Below are positions 23,083 through 34,133 of a stretch of DNA of 64,000 bases, piece after piece. Source of the stretch: Pseudopyrenochaeta lycopersici (taxonomy: Eukaryota > Ascomycota > Dothideomycetes > Pleosporales > Pseudopyrenochaetaceae); NCBI GenBank assembly GCA_003313425.1, contig NHZP01000091.1:28850-92849 (forward strand), in the 5' to 3' direction. Both the position numbers and the translations under genes were made by a program. Position 1 is the first letter of the stretch, and each line of letters begins with the position of its first letter. A model generated the notes under the pieces. That model had not been told where the DNA came from. It did no database searches and saw only the letters and a program-made list of their open reading frames with translations.

Positions 23083-25278
23083 TAATCCTTAAATATCTAT
23101 TAAATTTAGATACTATTACTTGTAAAAGTAATAAGCATATAAGATATTATATTTAATAAGTAAACAGTGTTTAATAGTAAAACTAAAGACCTAATAGATA
23201 ACCTTATATATAGTACGCTGTAAGAAATTATAACTTATATAAAGATAATAGAGCTTCCTACTCTAGTCTATTAACTAGAGACTAAGTCCTTTTATAAAGA
23301 TAATATAGTTAAGGATACTAATAACTCTAAAGAGGAAGATCTATTAGGATACTATTATAGAAGGAAAATTAGAGATATATACCTAACTCCTCTATCTACG
23401 CTACTACTAGCTATACTCCTTATAAGTCTAATAGTAGGTATGTAGGCAGCTAATATAAACTTATACTTATTAAAATTAATTCCTTAGGTAGCTGCCTTTA
23501 TAGCTAGCGCTTAGGTAGGTAACGTAGGGAATTATAGAGGGAAAGTTATTAATAAGGCTTAGATAAAAAGGATGCTTACTAAAGGCTTAAAGATCTATTA
23601 AAGCTAACTTCTACTACTACCTACGCTGTATACTAACTTTAAATACTATTCTATAAGAGAGCTATATAAGAAGGTAGAATAAGTATACCTTAAAAGCTAT
23701 AGATAAATAAAGTTGTAGATAGAAGTCTTACTTAAGCTAATTAAGGCCGCAGGATAATAAATCTTTAACTATATATAGGTGTACACATATAAGCTAAATA
23801 AGCATAATTAATTTCTTAAGTATAAAGCACGACTTATAGTCTAAGGAGACTAATAGCGATATATTATAACGTAAAATATATATACTACTACGTTAGTAAG
23901 CAGGTCCTTTTAAATACTAATAGTAATTATAGCTAAGTATAATCTTAAACTAAAGTAATATAACATAATAAACGTATTTATATATATAACTATATACTAA
24001 GAAGTATATATAAAGATGCTGCGCAGATATTATAAGAAAGGCGTAATCCTCTAAGTTTAGAAGGTATTATATAGGCTCTAAATATTACCCTTACTATAGT
24101 AAAAAGATTTATAATAACCCTTAAATCCCTAAGATTTATAGAAGTACTATATAAGCTATACTATATAATTAAAGATAGACTTATTATCTTCTTCTATATA
24201 GATAATATTATTCTTATATACTATAAGTTAAAGACTATAGAAGTAGAATAAGTAGTTAAGCTACTTATAAGAAAGTACATAATAATAAGTAGTAATAACC
24301 TGCAGTAGTTTCTAGGAGTTAAGGTTATCTAAAAGCGAGATTAATAACTTATCTATCTCTCTTAAGCTGTATACGCTAAGAAGATAAGCTATTTAGTTAA
24401 TAATTAGAATTATTAATATAACACACTAATAAGCGCATTTAAACTAAAGCTACGCTTAGAAATAGTAATACTATCTAAAGTTAATAAGTATTAACGTAAA
24501 GTTAGTTTACTACTATACGCAGTAGTTATAATAAAGCCTAATATTACTTTTGCTACATTAAGACTAGCATAATTCCTATTAAACCCTAGTAAAGAGCACT
24601 ATAATACTACTAATAGAGTACTACTATACCTTAATAAGATAAAGTTGCGAGCACTATAACTTAGAGGAGGCAATTACCTATAAGTCGCAAGCGACGCCTT
24701 ATTTGCTAACAACACCTTAGATAGGAAAAGCTCTTAAGGATATATAATTAAGTTATTTAATAGGCTAATTGTATAGAAAGTAAATAAACAAGATATAGTA
24801 ACTATATTAACGACTAAAGCTAAACTACTAGCACTATTATAAGTAGCTAAAGAAGCGATCTTTACAACGCAACTACTAGAAGAACTAGAAGTTAAGCTAC
24901 TATTACCTATAATAATAATTTAGTATAATAATACTTAAATAATCTAGCTTGTAACTGTAGAAGTTTTAAAGCTCTAGACTAAGCTTCGCTATATTAATAT
25001 CTATAATTATTAGCTTAGATAAGAGGTTTTATTAGGAAAGATAAAAATAGAGTATAAACATTTAACTAAAATAATCGCAGATAGGCTTATAAAAGTATTA
25101 ACTTATAATAAATAGAATAACTTCTTAAAATAACTTAGACTAGTAGAAGTAAGAAACTATAAGGTAATAAAAGAAGCACTACTTAAAGAGATCTAGAGAT
25201 AACTGAAGGACCTTATAATTACATAAGGGGCTTATAACTAGTTATCTAGCTTATATAGTTATCTAAGCTAAAGGGGTG
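23083..25278 (+). pseudogene. Copia reverse transcriptase/RNase H part (RIP-inactivated)
   Basis: Continuation of the outer copia polyprotein. A segment like NVFIYITIY near 23965 stands for the first RT Asp motif, FYIDNIIL near 24195 for YVDD, and KLRYINIYNY near 24980 is the RNase H end (KLRHVDIHNH-type). Stops and Asp-to-Asn changes inactivate it. The 3' LTR begins at 25279. Confidence 0.8.
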
Positions 25279-25501
25279 TGTTAGATTATATAAGTAATGT
25301 AAGGCCTGTTAGATATAAAAGATAAACTTAGAAGTACTACACGGGAAAAGGCAATTAATAGAAGGACTAATACCACAGCCTTTAGAACCTCTAGAAGCAA
25401 AGCAGTCATAGAAAGGAGGGGAGAGAACACAGAATTAATTAATCACGTTCATCATTAAAAAATTCATCAAAGATCAAGCCAAATCGTCCTTGAATCTGAC
25501 A
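25279..25501 (+). repeat. 3' LTR of copia element
   Basis: 223 bp, beginning TGTTAGATT and ending CTTGAATCTGACA. Its last 70 bp retain many CpA sites that are mutated in the 5' LTR. Confidence 0.87.
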
Positions 25502-26410
25502 TAAGGCTAAGCTCTCGCATGCTATTATGTCTATATTTCGCTAGTACTATAACGTAGCTTAATACTACGTCTACTTATCTAATATCTCTAGCCCTCTTAC
25601 TAGAAGTAATAAACTGTTCTATCTACTACTATAGGAATTAGATTTCTAGAAAAGTAGGTAGTTTACCTGCAGGTAGACGCTCTACGAGCTTCTTACTCTA
25701 AAGTTAGTTAAGTTCTTCTTTTAAGAATAGAAGAAGCTTAGCTATAAGATATCTCTTATATAACTAATTTCTAAAATTATAGGTATCCTGCATTTAGCGC
25801 TGTAAGGAGTCCCTTTATCTTAGTTTAGTATTAATAAGTAATTATCTTAGAAAGAATACTAAGAGACTAAATATAAAGAAGATAGAGCGTACTTACTATT
25901 AGGTATTTTTAATATCTCCCTAGCGCCTATATATAGTAAAGAGGTAGTAGGAGCGTTTAGGAGACTTTATAAGGAAATATACGCGCTAAGAAAATATACT
26001 TAATATATATGTATCTTAGATCCGCGTAATAATAATAAGCGTATTAAGGACACTAAGGGTAGCCTACTAGAGGACTTATACTACGAGGTCCTTAATAACG
26101 CTAACTTTTAGTAATAGTATAATAACTTATAGAGCTAACTACTATAGATTAATAGTAATCCTAGTAAAGGTAAGATAATGCTGCTCTATAGTATTATTAA
26201 TAAGCTACAGAAGTTAATAGCTAAGACAGACTTTATGTCTTACTTCTTCTGCTAGGCTACTAACTTGCGTATTAACAGCGCTACAGCTATATCGTATGGC
26301 CTGCTATACTTACTTATTACAGTAACCCCGCAAAAGTTTCCGCTACACTAGTCGCGACGCGTTCCCTCACAACATCTCCTTCTTAACTTTTAAGTATTAT
26401 AACTATGCTA

Positions 26411-27760
26411 CAGTGCCCTTCCAAAAGTTCTCGCCGCGCTAGTGCGACGCGCTCCATCACAACAACACTACCTTAACTTTGCAGTATTATAATTATGCCA
26501 CCACAACGCCAAATTCTTTAAGAAATAGACTAAAATACGCGCAGACGTCCTAATTTAATAGTCTAGCAGTGGAATTAAATTATTAGCATGCTACATAGTA
26601 GTGCTACAGTCGCTGAAGTTACTAACGCGTTTAGCCGCAGTAAACGCAGTATACGCAACATTAGGAAAAGATATTAACAAACTAGCAAAACAATAGATAA
26701 ACCTCGCAGCAGTAGACCACCTATACTATCGCTTTATCAGAAGAAGATTATCTATCGCAAAGCACGCGCACAGCTAAAAATTACGTACAAAGAGCTAGCT
26801 AAAGAGGCAGTAGTTATAAATCCAGATAGCACCACTTTAAAGCTACCTAGCTATTCCACATTACAGCGGTATCTTAAAGGATAAGGCCTTACTAAATCTC
26901 CTTATAAAAAGCGTCTAAAGCTTAATAAATTGCGTACGTTACAGCGGCTTAAGTTCTGTAGAGAGTACTCTTCTTTCCTATAGCATTAACGCACTATGCG
27001 CTTCTTAGATAAGTGCTCCTTTCAGAAGGGCTTAGAGTAAACACAAGAGTAGGTATTTCGCAATTTATAAAAGAAATAGAAGATAATAATACTTTAAACC
27101 TATAGCTGTAGTAAGAAGGTAGCATAGATAGTGTAAGGTTTAATATAGCTAGATAAACGTGGGCGTGCGCAGAGGAGCCCTCTAGTTATAATAGAGCGCG
27201 ATCCTAATACTCTAAACTATAGATACTCCGCTAAAAGTTACATTAAGGCTTTAAAGAAAGGCCTCTTACAATTATAGCGTCGTTTACAGCTTTTTATACA
27301 GGATAACGCGCGCGTACATATAGCTGCAGCTACAAGGAGATTTCTGGCTAAGCACCACATTAGTACAGTTAACTAGCCACCCTACTCACCTAATCTTAAC
27401 CTAATTAAGCACCTCTAGTAGTATCTTAAAAAGCTTATGTATAGATCCTATCCTTAGTATAATAATTATAGTTAAGCTATAGAGGAGTAGGATAGCTTTT
27501 GCGCTGCATTAAAAAGTTGCTAGCGTCGCATACTAGCTAGCCTAATTCAGCGCCTTATCATAAGCATTCCACGACGAATTAATGCATGCAAGAAAGCGCG
27601 AGGGTGGCAAACAAAATATTGAACCCGTGCGCAACTGCTGCTTCAAAAAAAATTAAATTATATTATATATTGGCTGAGATTCATGGTGTTGAAGTTTTGT
27701 GCCCATGTGCTGGTAAGGGTGGCTCGTGCGTGCGCGGCGAGAACTTTTGGAAGGGCACTG
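26411..27760 (+). mobile_element. Inner Tc1/mariner element (1350 bp, TSD TA)
   Basis: A perfect 29-bp terminal inverted repeat beginning CAGTGCCCTTCCAAAAGTTC, flanked by TA (26409-26410, 27761-27762). It is inserted just after the start codon of the outer Tc1 and is related to it, but less mutated. Confidence 0.94.
26495..27622 (+). pseudogene. Inner Tc1/mariner (IS630-type) transposase
   Basis: 376 codons in one frame from ATG at 26495 to TGA at 27620-27622, broken by many TAA/TAG codons. An N-terminal HTH region is followed by the DDE_3 core. FLDKCSFQKG near 27003 holds the first catalytic Asp (normally FxDEC). FIQDNARVHIA near 27295 holds the second. PPYSPNLNLIKHL near 27380 carries the third position, where Glu has become Lys (IEH to IKH). 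Both charge changes are G-to-A, RIP-type. Length fits the family. Confidence 0.87.
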
Positions 27761-28800
27761 TACTACGTTACTAAATTTTATAAGAAATAGACTAAAATAC
27801 GCGCAGAGGCCCTAATTTAATAGTCTAGCAGCGAGATTAAATTATTAGGATACTGCATAGTAGTTCTATAGTTGCTTAAGTTACTAACGCGTATAGCTAG
27901 AGTAAACGCGCTATATGCGACCTTAGGAAGAAATATTACTAAACAGGCATAACTATAGATAAACCTTGCAGCGGCCAGCTACCTATACTATTACTTTATT
28001 AAAAGAAGATTATCTATTATAAAGCACGTGCGCAGCTAAAAATTAAGTATAAAGAGCTAGCTAAAGTAGTAGTAGTTATAAATCTAGATAGCACCTCTTT
28101 AAAGCCGCCTAGCTCTAGCACACTATCTTAATACCTTAAAAGATAAGGCCTTACTAAATCTCTTTATAAAAAGCGTCCTAAGCTCTATTGCGGGGATGCG
28201 TTAAGGCGCCTTAAGTTCTATAAGGAGTACTTTTAATTCTTGTAGCATTAGCGCACGCTTAAGTTCTCTAATAAATGCTTAGTTTAGAAGGGCTTAGGGC
28301 AAAACTAAGAGTAGATTTTTTAAAATTTATAAGAGAAATAGAAGATAATAATGCTCTAAACTTATAGTTATAGTAAAAAGGTCTTATAAATAGTATAGGG
28401 TTTAATATAGTTAGATAAACGTAGGTATGCCTAGAGAAGTCCTCTAGTTATAATAGAATGTGATTTTAATGCTCTAAAGTATAGGTACTCTACTAAAAGT
28501 TATATTAAGGCCTTAACTAAAGGGCTTCTACTATCTTAGCGTTGTTCTTAGTTTTTATGTAGGATAACGCGCGTATACACATAGCTGCAGTAACGCGTAA
28601 GTTTCTACGCGAGCACTACATTACTACTATTAAATAGCTAGCATACTTACCTAATCTTAACCTAATTAAGCACCTCTAGTAGTACCTAAAGAAGCGCATG
28701 TATAAATTCTATCTATAATATAATAATTACAGCTAAGCTATAGAAGAGTAGGATAGCTTTTACAGTGTATTAAAAGAGTGCTAGCAGCGCATACTAGCTA

Positions 28801-30927
28801 CCGAGGTGGACGGCGTAACGAGCCAGACGTCGTAACGAGCCACCCCTCCTCAACAATAACAAAACTTCAACAAGCGATACCTTCACCAATATGAGCTCAA
28901 TCGAGGCTGCAATTGCAGCTATAGAATCGCTGAAGCCTGGAGAAAAATTTAGTTATCGAGAAATTGCAAAAAAGTATTGCTGTAACCGTACAACGCTCGC
29001 GCGGAGACACCAAGGAGTATCAGGCTCACGCAACACCAAGGCAGAAAATTAACAAGCTCTCCACCCCTATCAAGAGCAGGAGCTCCTACACTACATTAAA
29101 CGCCTTACAGAGCAAGGCTTACCCCCTACTAGGCCTATAATACAACGCTTTGGCTCACAGATTGCAAAAAAAGAGCTTGGCGTACACTGGGTTGATCGCT
29201 ATATCAAGAATCACACGGTTGAGCTCATCTCAAATTGGGTAACTAGGATAAATCAATCGCGCCACCAAGCTAATTCAGGGGCAAAGTACACCCTCTACTT
29301 TAATCTCCTGCGTGATAAGATTAGCTAATACAACGTTGAGTCTCGCAATACATACAATATAGATAAGAAAGGCTTTATGCTAGGAGTAGTTACTAGGTCA
29401 AAGAGGGTGTTTAGTAGGAGGCTATATGAGGAGCGCAAGATCAAGGCTTACATCCAGGATGGTAGTCGAGAGTGGATAACGCTGCTGGCCTGCGTATGCG
29501 CTGATGGATCTGCCCTTGAGCCTGCCCTCATATATCAATCAGCCTCAAGCTCAATTCAAGACTCGTGGTTGCAGGCCTGCGATCCTGAGTCTCATCAAGT
29601 CTTTTTCAGCTCCTCAACCTCAGGATGGACCAACAATGATATAGGCCTAGCATGGCTTAAACAGGTGTTTGATCGCAGGACAAAGGCAAAGGCGCACTCC
29701 TCCTATAGGCTCCTTATCCTTGATGGCCACGGATCTCACCTTACAATGGATTTTATTGAGTACTGCCATCAAAACAAGATCCTCCTTGCAGTGTATCCTC
29801 CTCACTCAACTCACACGCTTCAACCACTAGATGTTGTTATGTTTAAGCCTCTCTCAACAGCTTACTCAAATCAGATCTCAGCCTTTATGGAGAGATGCCA
29901 AGGGCTTACTTCAATGAGTAAAAGAGACTTTTTTCCACTGTTTATGGCAGCCTGGGAGGACTCCTTTAAGGAATCAACTATCCTTAAGGCGTTTGAAGCT
30001 ACTGGCCTATCACCTTTTAATCCTCAGGTAATACTCAAGAGATTTAGCCTCATTGAGGCTCCTGAGGCAATTTTAAGTGATAGTGACTCCTCAGCTTTGA
30101 GCGCCTCAAACTGGAGGAAAACTGAGGGCCTACTACGCCAGGTTGTCAAGGATAGACAAGATCCACGAGCTCAAAAGCTGAGCCAGGCCTTCCACTCAAT
30201 CTCAGTTCAGAAAACGCTGCTTGAACACGAGGCTCAAGGCCTTAGAGAGGCTCTTATTAATGAGAGGCGACGTAGGAAGCGAGGCAAGGTCCTGCCATTA
30301 GAGCAGCCTGAGGAGTACCATGGTGGTGCTGTATTCTGGTCTCCAAGGAAGGTGAAGGAAGCACGTGACCGTCTACAGCAGCAGGAGCTTAAGGAGGAGC
30401 AAAAACGACTCCAAAAAATTGAAGCAACTAAGCTCCGTGAGGCAAGGAAGCAGGCTAAGGCTGAGGCAAAGGAGATTAGGCGTACTGCGAGGGTTGCAGC
30501 TAAGTTATTGAGAGAGAAGGAGAGAGCTCAAAAGGCTGAGGATCAAGCCTCTCGAGCAGCTGCTCGTAGGACTCAAAAACGACTTCAAAACGCTCTTAAA
30601 ATTACCCAAAAGGGGAACAAGATGAGGCTTAAGGCTGCTACTCAAGCAATCTCAAAAAATAGAGAGGTTGCGCAGCCTGGAGATAGTGGAGGGTCTGCAC
30701 AAGGCGCAGAGGGCGCTCTACCTGCTCGGTCACGACGCAGCAGGGAAATCAACCCTCCAATTAGATTTGAGTAGCTACATATATTTGCACAGGCCCCTAG
30801 GCCCCAACACCAAAAAATATCGCGTTAATAGCTATTTTGTGAGGCTCAATAGCCTCAAGTTGTGGTGTTGATTTTGGTGGTTGGGTGGCTCGTTACGCCG
30901 TCTGGCTCGTTACGCCGTCCACCTCGG
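28801..30927 (+). mobile_element. Young Fot1/pogo element (2127 bp, TSD TA)
   Basis: Terminal inverted repeats of about 44 bp starting CCGAGGTGGACGGCGTAACG, each containing a tandem GGCGTAACGAGCCA motif. TA flanks at 28799-28800 and 30928-30929. Inserted near the 3' end of the outer Tc1 transposase. The base composition and intact frames contrast sharply with the RIPed host, so this is a late arrival. Confidence 0.95.
28891..30774 (+). pseudogene. Fot1/pogo transposase, two nonsense codons
   Basis: One frame of 628 codons from ATG at 28891 (MSSIEAAIAAIE) to TAG at 30772-30774. It is interrupted only by TAA at 29050-29052 and 29326-29328, both in places where CAA/CAG (Gln) would fit. Residues 1-55 form a psq-like HTH, and about 65-130 a CENP-B-type HTH. 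The DDE_1 core includes NIDKKGFMLG (usually DEKG, so Glu to Lys), LLILDGHGSHLT and THTLQPLDVVMFKPL, with all three catalytic Asp present. The C-terminal 150 residues are a Lys/Arg/Glu-rich coiled coil. The open part 29377-30774 still encodes most of the catalytic core. Mild RIP explains the three lesions. Calling it recently active is inference. Confidence 0.92.
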
Positions 30928-31622
30928 TAAGCTTATTAAGCGCCTTATCTTAAGTATGCAACAACGAATTACTGCATGTAAAAAGGTATGAGGATAGCAA
31001 ACAAAATATTAAACATCTATGCAACTCTTAACCTCAAAAAGTAATTAATTATATAATATTTTGGCTAAGATATATAGTGTTGAAGTTTAGTGTACGTGTG
31101 CTTGAGAGGGTAGCTCGTGCATGCGCGGCGGAAACTTTTGCAGGGTTACTGTAGTTAGTAGCCCTCGCTCGTCTTATATGTTTATAAGAAGTATAATAAC
31201 GCGGGTAAAACTATGTTTAAGGATGCGAATACTTAGGTTGCCTTAACAGAAACATTTGCGGATGTTCTACAGGACCTAAGCTTTAATATTACATACCTAA
31301 TTATTAACGTACTAGATAAGTGTGTTACTAACTTACTAAAGCTGCTTAACTTTATTATAAAGTAGTTGTCTGCGTCCTCTTGCGTTAAGTAGATTGTCTC
31401 TAGCCGCAACTAGCTAGATATTAAGGGCTAGCTAGAGCGGGTAGGCTATAAGGTGAGGCTAAGCCTTAAGCTGAACGCAGAGTCTGTTTTAATAGCTGTC
31501 AGCATCTATATTAAGTAAAGGGTATCTTAGCTAGCGCACTAGAGGAAGTACGACGAGCGGATCTAAGATGCTGTGCTTAATTATTTAGCGTTAAATACAA
31601 ATAATACCTTTCTCTAGGTAGC

Positions 31623-31924
31623 TGTCAGGGTTCAATCCTTTCAGGTTACTAGACGCAGGTGAAAGGGTTCAATCCTTCCAAGTTACTAGACGCAGGTGAA
31701 AGGTAACGATCCTGCCAAGTTACTAGACGCAGGTGAAAGGTAACTGTTACCTCTTACCTTTTACCAAGCTAGGTAACTGGATCGGGACTAGCCTGCTCTA
31801 GCTTATGTATATAGGTAGCACCTCTCCCCTAAAGGTGAGAGGTATCTGCTATTTTGTCCATTTCCTTTTAAATTGAGTTTCTTCAACTAAGACCGTCCTA
31901 ACTGTGCGTGTTGACTGCCTTACA
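31623..31924. repeat. Solo LTR with internal 37-bp triplication (TSD GTAGC)
   Basis: 302 bp with TG...CA ends (TGTCAGGG...CCTTACA), flanked by GTAGC at 31618-31622 and 31925-31929. Removing it plus one GTAGC restores the NACHT frame (FLWVALVC-type text). Inside are three head-to-tail 37-bp units at 31631-31667, 31668-31704 and 31705-31741 sharing TTACTAGACGCAGGTGAAAG. No internal retrotransposon sequence is present, so it is the product of LTR-LTR recombination. The family is not identified. Confidence 0.88.
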
Positions 31925-32700
31925 GTAGCGCTAGTGTGTTAAGACCTTTAAATTACGGCGAAACAGAACATAATAAAGAAGCTTAAGATATTCTCTCCTA
32001 GACTAGATACCCTATATAAGTAGATAATACAGTAGATTAGTATGTTAGACAATACTAAACTCTGTAAGCAGCTGTTAGCGTTAATCGCGCTTATGTACTA
32101 GCTAATTACGTTAGAGGAGTTGGCGGCCTTTATCTAACAGCTTAAAGACATAGCCAACGACTTAGAGTTACGGGAGATTATTAGCCTTTGTAGCTTATTC
32201 CTTACTCTGCAAGAAGAGACTGTTTACTTTGTGTATTAGTTAGCTAAGGACTTTCTTCTTGCTAGGGCAGCTAAAGAAGTATTCCTATCTAGGAGAGAGA
32301 AAGCCTAATACACTATCTTTGCTAGATTACTCTAAAAGCTGTTAAGACCCTGTACTAAGACATTACAGCTTAGGAGCACTTAGATACCCTATTGAGGACG
32401 TTAAACAGCTAGACCTAGATCCTTTAGTAGTATCGCGCTACTTATGCATCTACTAGGTTAACTATCTATACGACTTAAGTTTTAAGTCTTTAGGGATCTT
32501 AGTTAATAGTCTGCAGGACAGAGGCGTTGTTTATGTGTTCCTAAGGGAGAAGTACCTCTACTAGCTAGAAGGGCTTAGTTTGTGTAAGAGCATACTAAAG
32601 GGTATAGTCTCTATGGCAAAACTATAGTCGCTAGTCGAGGTATGTCTTATACTAAAAAGGTAGTTGGATTTTTAACATACTAATATAAGCTAGAAAAGAG

Positions 32701-32950
32701 GAGATACAACTACAAATACAGAAACATCGACTCTACAAGTCACGTCTTAGAGGCAGTGCAGCCCCCTATTTCAAAACCAATTCTTGCCAAGGGCAAACTA
32801 TACCCACGTGATCGGATATGTGTAGACGCACTGCTTGTGGCGAGTTTGCTAAACAGTTTAGAAGTGTCCTACGTAGCGCGAACTCCCTATTATCTATACT
32901 AATCTCTAGATAGCTATACGCACTCCATTATTTTATTATCCTCTTAAACT
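32701..32950. other. Intergenic, non-RIPed
   Basis: About 250 bp between the end of the recognisable NACHT relic and the stop of the Cys-rich gene. The composition returns to that of ordinary DNA. No feature was recognised; it is probably the 3' UTR/terminator side of the minus-strand gene. Confidence 0.5.
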
Positions 32951-33931
32951 TTAGTTTCTTTTAGTTGGGACTAGCACCTGCTGGGTACTATAGGAGGCGA
33001 TAGGCGTCGCTGCTATAGTCGCAACGTTCTGCATCTTAGTCTTAGAGTCTGACTGTGCTGCCAAAGATTTGCTACGCGGTGAAGCAGTAACTTTTAGGTT
33101 CTTCTTTCGTATCCTGCTCCAGGCCCTATATACGCTACTTAATGCGGAGCGGATGTACAACATAGGAATGAGGCTTACCAGAAAGTAAAGAGCGCAAGGA
33201 CTACAAAGCCACCAATTGCACCTCCGAGTGTAGCACTAACGTTGAAGTCTAAATAAATTACTAGACTGGCCTAAGTCCAAAACAGGAAAGGCATTACCAG
33301 TAGGCATCGACCCAGACCCAGGCTCAGGCGTTTTCGAGCCTATCATCGGCGTCAGCAGCCAGATTTCCTCCGTAGTAGATGTTATTCCGCAGCGATACTC
33401 GGTCAACGTAATTGCACTTCCAGGCAAGTAATGGTTCTCGGAGCAAAACGGCGAGGCAGTAGAGCTACAGGTTGTAGCTAACCAATCTTTGATACAACCA
33501 GTGCAAACCTCGTACTTATTGTATGGGACACAAGTTGTAGGGATAACGCAATCCGCAGCAACGGTCTGTGTATGACAACAACCTGCTACACTATAGGCGC
33601 TCCGGAAGATGCATCTGTAGGAGAGGTCGCATGTCACCGGAGTGATACCATAAATGCTACCACAAGTGTCTATGCTTGCTGTGGCTCGAAGCTTCGAGTA
33701 AGGGGCCCACGCTAGGGGCGTGAGTGTGATGGTTGTCTCTGGAGTTGGAAAGGAAAAGGGGTGAGTGCTGCGTGCTATTAATGAGGATAGTGACTGTGGC
33801 CACGCTTGTTCATCGTCAAGCTAGGATTTCCGTTATCAGTTATATGTTGATAAAACTCGACCGTCATCACGTACTGGGTGGGTGTATGTAATTGGTACGA
33901 AGACCAAAGCGCAGATCCACAAGTTCATCAT
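32951..33931 (-). CDS. Secreted-type Cys-rich single-pass membrane protein (four exons)
   Basis: Gene model on the minus strand: exons 33931-33875, 33820-33298, 33248-33179 and 33125-32951, giving 274 residues. All three introns (54, 49 and 53 bp) start GTACGT, GTAATG or GTAAGC and end TAG, and the phases join perfectly. The protein has a signal peptide (MMNLWICALVFVPITYT) and a Pro/Thr spacer. A Cys-rich ectodomain follows with a CC pair (AGCCHT), TTCVP, CTGC and PFC. Then come a transmembrane helix (GGAIGGFVVLALFTFW), a basic stop-transfer (SRIRKK) and a short cytoplasmic tail. The ectodomain layout resembles a widespread uncharacterised fungal family of cell-surface proteins. Function is unknown; a wall-sensor-like role would be a guess. 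It lies divergent to the seven-TM gene, about 200 bp away. Confidence 0.8.
33875..33931 (-). other. First exon/signal peptide of Cys-rich gene
   Basis: 19 codons. Two consecutive ATGs (33931, 33928) are followed by a hydrophobic stretch. The donor GTACGT at 33874 follows in phase 0, and the acceptor TCCTAG ends at 33821, with an AACTGATAAC branch-like site. This start was chosen because the downstream frame 33820-33298 has no in-frame ATG near its beginning. Confidence 0.7.
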
Positions 33932-34133
33932 GTTGAGTAGAGGCATCGATAGAGGAAGACAAGGAGAAGCATTTTAATATTTTTGAAGGACCTCAATGAA
34001 GCCGCACTTAGATTCTCAGCTGGGCTGTGGCGTCTGCGGTCTATTCTTGTGCATGATTCGTGCAGCGAATCATATGGCCATAGTGTGTCAGCTACGGCGT
34101 TGACCGCTCCGTGCGCACCTGTAAGGCAGTAAT

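Larger units (their letters stand above)
10984..25501 (+). mobile_element. Ty1/copia retrotransposon with nested insertion
   Basis: Bounded by two LTRs of identical length (223 bp). Removing the nested element 13796-23077 and one GCTAT joins the integrase frame to the RT-proximal part exactly as in the uninterrupted copy at 1-4527. The purine stretch AAAGGGG lies directly before the 3' LTR. The five bases flanking the element (AGTAT left, TAAGG right) do not match, so the target-site duplication is missing. One end joins a TLH tail, the other a HET-NACHT pseudogene. Confidence 0.9.
26405..31012 (+). pseudogene. Outer Tc1/mariner transposase relic, split by two elements
   Basis: ATG at 26405-26407 is followed within one codon by the inner Tc1 insertion (TA at 26409-26410). 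The frame resumes at 27763, is split again at 28800 and ends with TAA at 31010-31012. Text such as WQYLKK near the C-terminus and a QDN-type motif near 28560 match the inner copy. Numerous stops leave it non-functional. Confidence 0.75.
26320..31151 (+). mobile_element. Outer Tc1/mariner element (about 1351 bp without insertions)
   Basis: Terminal repeats CAGTAACCC(C/T)GCAAAAGTTTCCGC at 26320 and, inverted, ending at 31151; TA on both sides (26318-26319, 31152-31153). Removing it together with one TA restores the NACHT frame exactly. Subtracting the two nested elements and their TA duplications leaves 1351 bp, close to the 1350 bp of its sister inside it. It is heavily RIPed. Confidence 0.92.
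25502..32700 (+). pseudogene. HET-NACHT (NLR-like) pseudogene, 5' truncated, with nested transposons
   Basis: After removal of the insertions one frame reads through a fungal incompatibility-type protein. 25510-25950 is the C-terminal half of a HET domain (an FTRGWTLQELL-type segment near 25650, then RAYLLLGIFNIS near 25886). From 26010 a NACHT domain follows with the LEDLYYEVLN segment and a mutated P-loop, SNPSKGKIMLL (normally GDPGKGKTMLL), near 26156. After the Tc1 insertion, Walker B appears as YLIINVLDK (normally LIIDALDE) near 31295, then winged-helix text to about 32650. The first half of HET is missing: the frame starts abruptly at the copia LTR. No WD40 or ankyrin repeats follow. 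Stops are mostly TAG/TAA for Trp/Gln, typical of RIP. The intact family mediates non-self recognition and cell death. Confidence 0.85.

Noticed and set aside
27586..27774. 62-codon frame spanning the 3' end of the inner Tc1
   Set aside because: Crosses a terminal inverted repeat and TA duplication, so it is not a gene.
31631..31741. Possible CRISPR-like direct repeats
   Set aside because: Three 37-bp units are adjacent without spacers and lie in an LTR of a eukaryotic genome.
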